From NCBI GenBank assembly GCA_001791425.1, contig MGEP01000060.1:1-9628 (forward strand): 9,628 nucleotides of DNA. The letters run 5' to 3'. Positions 6,129 through 9,628 of the stretch are shown here, one piece after another (positions within the stretch are counted from its first letter, which is position 1; each line of letters starts with the position of its first letter). Source of the stretch: Candidatus Uhrbacteria bacterium RIFCSPLOWO2_02_FULL_48_12 (GTDB lineage Bacteria; Patescibacteriota; Patescibacteriia; GWA2-46-9). Under the pieces are notes generated by a model that was given only the letters and a program-made list of their open reading frames with translations, did no database searches and was not told where the DNA came from. Made by a program: the position numbers and the translations under genes.

Positions 6129-6193
6129 TAATTTCGTTTTCCGCAATTCATCCGCGCGGCAAGACCGCGCGGAGTTCTTACGGACGAAATTAA
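6128..6193. other. Long GC-rich stem-loop
   Basis: TTAATTTCG (6128-6136) pairs with CGAAATTAA (6185-6193), TCCG (6140-6143) with CGGA (6181-6184), and an inner 8-bp stem of CCGCGCGG (6152-6159 with 6165-6172) is capped by CAAGA. The sequence after it is AAAG, not a T run, so a standard intrinsic terminator is unlikely. It abuts the right end of the inverted-repeat element and ends 3 bp before the first DnaA-box-like 9-mer. Confidence 0.55.
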
Positions 6194-6195
6194 AG

Positions 6196-6259
6196 TTATC
6201 CAGATGAGGGTGTGGATAAGTCTGGGTATAATTTATTGAATAAGCGTTCTTGGGATAAC
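6196..6259. other. Cluster of three DnaA-box-like 9-mers
   Basis: TGTGGATAA at 6211-6219 is a perfect DnaA box (TTATCCACA) on the minus strand. TTATCCAGA (6196-6204, plus strand) and TGGGATAAC (6251-6259, minus strand) are near matches. A ~90-bp AT-rich stretch follows (about 6265-6360). The arrangement recalls a small replication origin or a DnaA-regulated promoter region. No dnaA or dnaN gene is in the window, so origin function is unproven. Confidence 0.4.
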
Positions 6260-6312
6260 CTCAAGTCAAGAGAATTGTTTATTTTGCTTGTAATTAAAGC
6301 ATAAATAAGACA

Positions 6313-6341
6313 TTGTTTTATTTTATATTGTGTGCTATAAT
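6313..6341 (+). promoter_or_regulatory. Strong promoter of the candidate non-coding RNA
   Basis: A -35 TTGTTT (6313-6318), a 17-bp spacer and a perfect -10 TATAAT (6336-6341) with an extended TGC before it. Transcription is expected from about 6348. No protein gene begins within the next 450 bp, so it most likely serves a non-coding RNA or a very long leader. Confidence 0.65.
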
Positions 6342-6347
6342 ATTATT

Positions 6348-6582
6348 TAGATATTAAGAAGTTCATTTATAAAGTGGAGCCATGATTCAATCCCGCATTT
6401 GCGGGATGGAGTCATTGCTCCCCCTACTCTACCGTTAGAGGTAAGGTTAACTCGTCCCCTTACCTGCCTATAAACAAAAAACAAAAACCGTCCCCCGCCT
6501 TTGCTGGGGGCGAAAGGTGCTATCGGGTTACTCTCGGGTGGCCAGGGGTACCACAAGGTGCGGTAGCGGGGTTGCACTTTTT
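6348..6582 (+). ncRNA. Candidate structured non-coding RNA, ~235 nt, family unknown
   Basis: The sequence lies between a strong promoter and a terminator-like hairpin. Stem 1 (6376-6421) is long: GGAGC with GCTCC, ATGA with TCAT, and ATCCCGC with GCGGGAT, closed by an ATTT loop. Stem 2 pairs GGTAAGG (6440-6446) with CCTTACC (6458-6464). An A-rich single-stranded linker follows (about 6470-6488). Stem 3 is CCCCCGC-CTTT-GC-t-GGGGG (6492-6510). Then comes a region with competing pairings: GCTATC (6519-6524) with GGTAGC (6562-6567), and GTGG with CCAC (6538-6554). CCCGCCT (6494-6500) could also pair with AGGCGGG (6583-6589), and AAAGTG (6371-6376) with CACTTT (6575-6580). I looked for signatures of tmRNA, RNase P RNA, SRP RNA, 6S RNA and T-box and found none that hold. 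A long cis-acting leader of the DksA-like gene is the main alternative. Confidence 0.5.
6555..6582 (+). terminator. Intrinsic terminator-like hairpin ending the candidate RNA
   Basis: AAGGTGCGG (6555-6563) pairs with TTGCACTTT (6572-6580), including G-U pairs, around an 8-base loop. The 3' strand runs into TTTTT (6578-6582). The stem competes with the GCTATC/GGTAGC pairing upstream, which would allow conditional termination. Confidence 0.45.
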
Positions 6583-6627
6583 AGGCGGGAAAAGCGCGTC
6601 ACGGATCAAAGCATTTATATCTTTGTT

Positions 6628-6718
6628 CGCTGCCTTCGGGCGGTGACAAGGTGCGCCTCGATCCTATGAGGCGCACCAGCGCATATATTTTAAAATAATT
6701 GGCGCCATGGTGCGCCTC
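6628..6718 (+). promoter_or_regulatory. UUCG hairpin and a 10-nt motif present three times in alternating orientation
   Basis: CGCTGCC-TTCG-GGCGGTG (6628-6645) is a 7-bp stem with a stable UUCG loop. Then GGTGCGCCTC (6650-6659), its exact inverse GAGGCGCACC (6668-6677) and a third exact direct copy GGTGCGCCTC (6709-6718) follow. Copy 2 can pair with copy 1 (8-nt loop) or copy 3 (31-nt loop) but not both. No T run follows either hairpin. The set ends 42 bp before the -35 of the DksA-like gene. Confidence 0.6.
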
Positions 6719-6760
6719 AAGTCATTTCTGGGGATCTTTTTGTCGGATGGCCCGCGGCTA

Positions 6761-6789
6761 TTGACGGGCAATAACGGCTGCTGTATCTT
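6761..6789 (+). promoter_or_regulatory. Promoter of the DksA-like gene and lspA
   Basis: A -35 TTGACG (6761-6766), a 17-bp spacer and a -10 TATCTT (6784-6789). The expected start near 6796 leaves only about 13 nt before the ATG at 6809, with no Shine-Dalgarno. Its position inside the longer open frame that begins at 6707 argues against that longer start. Confidence 0.55.
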
Positions 6790-6808
6790 AGTATTCACCC
6801 CTAAAAAT

Positions 6809-7180
6809 ATGGACACACAATTTTTGGAGACTATTAGAGAGAATCTGCTGGATAAAAAAGGTCAGTTGAAGCAGGAAATAGAAGATTTAACCGGTCAGAG
6901 CGAGCCGAGTGATGGTGAATATCAGCTGACGCCGCCTGATTACGGCAGTGATGAAGACGAGAACAGCGCCGAAGTGGCCGCTTTCACCACCGATCTTTCT
7001 GTCAAGGAAGTCTTAGAGTCGTCTTTGCGCGACGTGCGTTCGGCCCTCGCCCGTTTGGAAGACGGCACCTATGGAATTTGCAAATACTGCGAACAGCCCA
7101 TTGACGAACGGCGGCTACTCGCCCGTCCAGCTTCCAGCTCTTGCGTCAATTGCAAGGAGACAATGAAGAGCCGAGTCTAG
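6809..7180 (+). CDS. TraR/DksA-family C4 zinc-finger regulator
   Basis: DksA-type proteins bind RNA polymerase through its secondary channel and tune transcription, often with ppGpp; the role of short CPR-like members is unknown. The 123 residues have a charged helical N-terminus (FLETIRENLLDKKGQLKQEI), an acidic, probably flexible middle (DYGSDEDENSAEVA), a second helix (SSLRDVRSALARLEDG) and a complete C4 zinc finger with C91, C94, C112 and C115 (GICKYCEQPIDERRLL, then SSSCVNCK). The open frame extends upstream to 6707, but the extra 34 codons overlap the promoter and repeat motif and do not look like this family, so the ATG at 6809 is chosen. lspA begins 17 nt after the stop, or overlaps if an earlier start is used, so the two are probably co-transcribed. 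Confidence 0.92.
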   Translation: MDTQFLETIRENLLDKKGQLKQEIEDLTGQSEPSDGEYQLTPPDYGSDEDENSAEVAAFTTDLSVKEVLESSLRDVRSALARLEDGTYGICKYCEQPIDERRLLARPASSSCVNCKETMKSRV

Positions 7181-7197
7181 TTCGCGGCGGCGAAATT

Positions 7198-7635
7198 GTG
7201 CTTCCTTTTTTTGTTCTAGCGATCGGCGCCCTAGCCGATCGCGTCACCAAGGCCTTAGCCATAGCAGAGCCAGCCAGGTCAACGCCCTTAATCAAGGGCG
7301 TGCTTTCTTTTGAGCCGGGAGTTAACGCACGCGGGCCGTTGGGAATTGTGGTGGTGGATTCCATATTTTTTATTTTGGCCGTGGCGCTTGTCGCGGTGCT
7401 GGCTATTTTGATTTGGAGTGAAACCTCGCCGGTCAATCGTGCCCTCCTGGCGGGCGCTCTTTTTGGCATTGCTTCCAATAGTTATGATAAATTTAGATAC
7501 GAGCACATTGTTGATACCTTGCGGCTGATTGGCGGATTATCGTTCAATCTAGCCGATGTCTTGATTGTCATTGGTGTTGTGGGTGTTATTATTAGATACA
7601 GATGGCCAAAGCGACAAGAACAGAGTAATATATGA
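7198..7635 (+). CDS. lspA: Signal peptidase II (lipoprotein signal peptidase)
   Basis: LspA is an aspartyl membrane protease that removes signal peptides from diacylglyceryl-modified prolipoproteins. From the GTG at 7198 there are 145 residues with four predicted membrane helices: about 2-21, 50-73, 81-93 and 116-134. Conserved points are D14 and K18 in ADRVTK, N94 and D97 in ASNSYDKFRY, and the two catalytic aspartates D106 (EHIVDTL) and D120 (LSFNLADV). The usual GNxxDR motif is altered to SNSYDK. The start is uncertain: the frame is open to a TTG at 7141 inside the preceding gene, but the added residues are hydrophilic and precede helix 1. Before the GTG only a weak GGCGG is seen, so translational coupling to the DksA-like gene is likely. 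Confidence 0.9.
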   Translation: MLPFFVLAIGALADRVTKALAIAEPARSTPLIKGVLSFEPGVNARGPLGIVVVDSIFFILAVALVAVLAILIWSETSPVNRALLAGALFGIASNSYDKFRYEHIVDTLRLIGGLSFNLADVLIVIGVVGVIIRYRWPKRQEQSNI

Positions 7636-7639
7636 ATCC

Positions 7640-7783
7640 CTAATCTTTAAGTGTCTAATGTTCAAGCTCAAATGACTAATTATACTTACGGAATTACGAA
7701 ACAATACGAAAGGTACGAAAATTGTTCGTTTCCGCGATCAACGATATTTCGTATGGCTTTAGAGATTAGTGCTTAGAAATTAG
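7640..7783. repeat. Imperfect inverted repeat around the comM upstream region
   Basis: CTAATCTTTAAGTGTCTAAT (7640-7659) and ATTAGTGCTTAGAAATTAG (7765-7783) are imperfect inverse copies, about 15 of 20 positions, both ending in CTAAT/ATTAG. They bracket almost the whole lspA-comM gap. The spacer contains a separate TACGAAA cluster. It could be an old palindromic insertion or a simple AT-rich coincidence. Confidence 0.35.
7695..7753. promoter_or_regulatory. TACGAAA cluster, possible operator upstream of comM
   Basis: TACGAAA occurs three times in direct orientation at 7695, 7705 and 7714 and once inverted (TTTCGTA) at 7747-7753. The first two spacings are 10 and 9 bp, close to one helical turn. 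An overlapping inverted repeat pairs ACGAAACAAT (7696-7705) with ATTGTTCGT (7721-7729). Such helically phased sites often bind a regulator, but none is identified and no clear comM promoter was found nearby. Confidence 0.4.
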
Positions 7784-7797
7784 TAATTATTATTGTT

Positions 7798-9327
7798 ATG
7801 TCTGCCAAGGTTTATTCAGCCGCCGTCGTGGGAATGGATTCCACCATTGTTGAAGTGGAGGCCGACATTGGCCGATCTTTGCCGAATATTTTAGTGGTCG
7901 GCCTGCCCGATGCATCGGTGCAGGAAGCGAGAGAGCGAGTACGCTCCGCCATCAAAAATAGCGGCCTTAAATTTCCGGCCACGCGTGTTACGGTTAATTT
8001 GGCGCCGGGCAACGTTAAAAAAGCCGGTCCGGTTTATGACCTGCCCGTGGCCCTAGCCATTCTTATTGCTTCTCAAGAGCTCAAGCCAAAAATTCCGTTT
8101 GAACAAATAATGTTTCTTGGGGAGCTCGCCCTTGACGGTAACCTAAGACCAATAACCGGCGTGCTCTCGGCCGCTCTCTTGGCCAAAGCTAAAAATTTTC
8201 AAGCCATTGTGGTGCCCAAAGCCAATGCCGCAGAAGCGGCTTTGGTTGACGGCTTGGTGGTTTATGGAGCTGGCTCGTTAATGGAGGTGGTGAGGCATTT
8301 GATTGACGAAGTACAATTTCAGGCCATTCCTCCAACAGTTTATGACTTGAATAGTGAAAGCGGTCCTCAATCTTCCTATGATTTTGCTTATGTGCAGGGG
8401 CAGGATCATGTCAAGCGAGCCATGGAAATTGCCGCGGCCGGCGGGCACAACGTGCGCCTTTCGGGCCCGCCCGGCGCAGGCAAGACTTTGCTCGCTCGCT
8501 CTCTCATTACTATTTTGCCGCCTCTCACCAAAAAAGAGATGCTGGAGGTTACCAAAATCTACAGCAGTATTGGGGCTCTGCCGGAAAACGCACCCTTGAT
8601 TTCCGAGCGTCCGTTTAGGAGTCCGCATCATACAAGCTCGCACGTGGCCCTGGTTGGCGGCGGAGCCATCCCCCGAGCGGGCGAGGTCAGTTTGGCCCAC
8701 CGTGGCGTGCTGTTTTTGGATGAACTTCCGGAGTTTCCGCGTCACGTTTTAGAGGCCCTGCGCCAGCCGCTGGAAGACGGCACCGTGAGTATTGCCCGAG
8801 CCGCCGGCACCATGAACATGCCCGCTCGTTTTATGCTGGTGGCCGCGGAAAATCCATGCCCGTGCGGCTATTCAACTGATCCTGAACACCCCTGCATCTG
8901 CACTCCAACCCAGCTTTTGCAATACAAGCGCCGTGTGTCCGGGCCTTTGCTTGACCGTATTGATCTGCATGTTTCCGCGCCGCGCCTGACAGTTGAAGAA
9001 TTAAGCAAAGAACCCTTGGCCGAGCCGTCATCAGCTGTTCGGGCGAGAGTGGCCAGCGCGCGATCTATTCAACAGGAGCGTTTTCAGGGCACCGCACTCT
9101 TTACCAATTCAGAAATGTCCAGTGAGCAGACGCGGCGGTGGTGCCCCCTGGCGCCCTCGGCGAGTTCTGTTTTGCACTCGGCTGTTGATCGTCTGCATCT
9201 TTCGGCCCGCGCTTACTATCGCGTCTTAAAACTAGCTCGCACGATCGCTGATTTGGCGAAGAGTGAATCAATCGCGCCAGGGCACATCGCCGAAGCTCTA
9301 CAGTATCGCAGTGAAGACCGTGCGTGA
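7798..9327 (+). CDS. comM: ComM/YifB-family AAA+ ATPase (Mg-chelatase-like)
   Basis: ComM is a ring-forming AAA+ helicase that promotes branch migration when transformed DNA is integrated. Earlier annotations call the family Mg-chelatase. The 509 residues match the usual full length. The N-terminal Lon-like domain (about 1-175) has the hallmark LPNILVVGLPDASVQEARER and NLAPGNVKKAGPVYDLP. The AAA+ core follows with Walker A GPPGAGKT (223-230), RPFRSPHHTSS (271-281), Walker B GVLFLDELPEF (303-313), sensor N352 in AAENPCPCG, a four-Cys cluster (C354, C356, C366, C368), and LLDRIDLHV with R387. The C-terminal helical lid ends in RAYYRVLKLARTIADL. The start matches the family N-terminus although no Shine-Dalgarno precedes it, only AT-rich sequence. 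Presence of ComM suggests competence for natural transformation, a system CPR genomes often keep. Confidence 0.96.
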   Translation: MSAKVYSAAVVGMDSTIVEVEADIGRSLPNILVVGLPDASVQEARERVRSAIKNSGLKFPATRVTVNLAPGNVKKAGPVYDLPVALAILIASQELKPKIPFEQIMFLGELALDGNLRPITGVLSAALLAKAKNFQAIVVPKANAAEAALVDGLVVYGAGSLMEVVRHLIDEVQFQAIPPTVYDLNSESGPQSSYDFAYVQGQDHVKRAMEIAAAGGHNVRLSGPPGAGKTLLARSLITILPPLTKKEMLEVTKIYSSIGALPENAPLISERPFRSPHHTSSHVALVGGGAIPRAGEVSLAHRGVLFLDELPEFPRHVLEALRQPLEDGTVSIARAAGTMNMPARFMLVAAENPCPCGYSTDPEHPCICTPTQLLQYKRRVSGPLLDRIDLHVSAPRLTVEELSKEPLAEPSSAVRARVASARSIQQERFQGTALFTNSEMSSEQTRRWCPLAPSASSVLHSAVDRLHLSARAYYRVLKLARTIADLAKSESIAPGHIAEALQYRSEDRA

Positions 9328-9333
9328 TATAAT
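9325..9333 (+). promoter_or_regulatory. Extended -10 promoter overlapping the comM stop
   Basis: TGA-TATAAT (9325-9333) is an extended -10 with a consensus hexamer. It overlaps the TGA stop of comM. An ATG lies 7 nt after the hexamer, exactly where transcription would begin. No -35 is recognisable. Confidence 0.35.
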
Positions 9334-9340
9334 TAAAATA

Positions 9341-9418
9341 ATGCCCCGCATCATTTCGGCCAATAGTTTCAGAGCTCACGTTGGGTTGTCCAAAAAAGCT
9401 CTAAAGTTACGAAAATAG
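9341..9418 (+). CDS. Possible 25-residue basic peptide
   Basis: A short open frame encodes MPRIISANSFRAHVGLSKK followed by ALKLRK. Seven of 25 residues are Lys or Arg. There is no Shine-Dalgarno; the ATG coincides with the predicted start site of the extended -10 promoter, so a leaderless message is possible. I recognise no family. It lies between comM and the terminator at 9459. It may instead be a chance frame or the remnant of a decayed gene. Confidence 0.25.
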   Translation: MPRIISANSFRAHVGLSKKALKLRK

Positions 9419-9458
9419 GTAGGGCATCTGGGAGTGGCACATTTTTGAGTCAGAAGGG

Positions 9459-9480
9459 CGCCCGAAAGGGCGTTTTGTGT
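9459..9480 (+). terminator. Intrinsic terminator after comM
   Basis: CGCCC (9459-9463) pairs with GGGCG (9468-9472) around a GAAA tetraloop and is followed by TTTTGTGT. Two G-T pairs can extend the stem. It ends the comM transcript, 130 nt after its stop codon. Confidence 0.75.
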
Positions 9481-9486
9481 TATAAT
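9478..9486 (+). promoter_or_regulatory. Extended -10 promoter of the last gene
   Basis: TGT-TATAAT (9478-9486) follows the terminator T run directly. The hexamer ends 6 nt before the ATG at 9493, so transcription would start at the start codon itself. No -35 match is seen at 17 bp because the terminator stem lies there. Confidence 0.5.
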
Positions 9487-9492
9487 TTATAC

Positions 9493-9628
9493 ATGAATTT
9501 AGCCTGGAACAAAGTGACATGGTTTTCTAAATTATTAGCTTTGGTCTTGCTGTTAGTTGTCTTTGCAATATCATTTTTATTGGGTGTCGAATTCCAACAG
9601 GCGCAAGATTCACTGCTCCCAACAACAC
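9493..9628 (+). CDS. Small single-pass membrane protein, N-terminal part (3' end outside window)
   Basis: The frame is open from the ATG to the window edge (45 full codons). It starts MNLAWNKVTWFSKLLALVLL, continues with a hydrophobic stretch (about residues 13-31) ending in SFLLGVEF, and then becomes polar (QQAQDSLLPTT). This is one N-terminal membrane anchor or uncleaved signal with a short charged lead. The NLAWNKVTWFSK opening resembles uncharacterised small proteins that I associate with Parcubacteria (recollection, not searched). No function can be assigned. The message appears leaderless. Confidence 0.65.
   Translation, partial: MNLAWNKVTWFSKLLALVLLLVVFAISFLLGVEFQQAQDSLLPTT

Noticed and set aside
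6347..6577. 76-codon minus-strand frame across the candidate RNA
   Set aside because: Its sequence is the translation of strong RNA stems, with no family resemblance and no initiation signals.
6489..6582. T-box or tmRNA identity for the structured RNA
   Set aside because: GGGGTACC and GGTGCGGTAGC only superficially resemble a T-box sequence. There is no tRNA-like TTCGA arm and no tag reading frame with a plausible stop.
6707..6808. Longer start for the DksA-like protein
   Set aside because: The extra 34 codons contain the third repeat arm and a good promoter, and do not resemble the family.
1..9628. CRISPR array, insertion sequence, prophage or toxin-antitoxin module
   Set aside because: No regularly spaced direct repeats, transposase, phage structural genes or toxin/antitoxin pair are present. 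The Xer gene alone does not imply a mobile element.

Overview
The window most resembles a genome fragment from a Patescibacteria/CPR (Parcubacteria-like) bacterium. This is an inference from style, since no marker gene settles it. The reasons are compact single-domain proteins, intergenic spaces rich in GC palindromes and inverted repeats, several genes whose -10 box lies only 6-8 nt before the ATG with no Shine-Dalgarno, and a final small membrane protein of a type I associate with this group.

Left part (1-2375): the 3' end of enolase (eno, +), then three minus-strand units: a Nudix hydrolase, tRNA-Arg(UCU) and an Xer-type tyrosine recombinase. A hairpin cluster lies between the Nudix gene and the tRNA. 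A 46-bp palindromic repeat occurs twice, 64 bp apart, between the tRNA and xer.

Middle (2376-5947, +): a short divergent promoter region drives xer leftward and rpsO (S15) rightward. rpsO is followed by a NYN/LabA-like nuclease-fold gene and by pnp (PNPase). rpsO-pnp is a classic bacterial pair. Here a second RNA-metabolism gene and a ~103-bp inverted-repeat element sit between them.

Long non-coding stretch (5948-6808): no convincing protein gene. In order it holds a hairpin after pnp, a 151-bp inverted-repeat element with an internal three-way-junction fold, a long GC-rich stem, three DnaA-box-like 9-mers followed by AT-rich DNA, a strong promoter, a candidate ~235-nt structured RNA ending in a terminator-like hairpin, a 10-nt motif present three times in alternating orientation that could form two mutually exclusive hairpins, and the promoter of the next gene. 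This is the most novel part of the window. I could not assign the RNA to tmRNA, RNase P RNA, SRP RNA, 6S RNA or a T-box.

Right part (6809-9628, +): a TraR/DksA-type zinc-finger regulator and lspA (signal peptidase II) form a likely operon. After a repeat-rich gap comes comM (YifB-type AAA+ ATPase of natural transformation). A possible 25-residue basic peptide ORF, an intrinsic terminator and the start of a single-pass membrane protein complete the window. Functional themes are RNA turnover and translation (S15, PNPase, NYN), envelope protein maturation (LspA) and DNA uptake or recombination (ComM, Xer), with glycolysis (enolase) and nucleotide housekeeping (Nudix) at the left edge.
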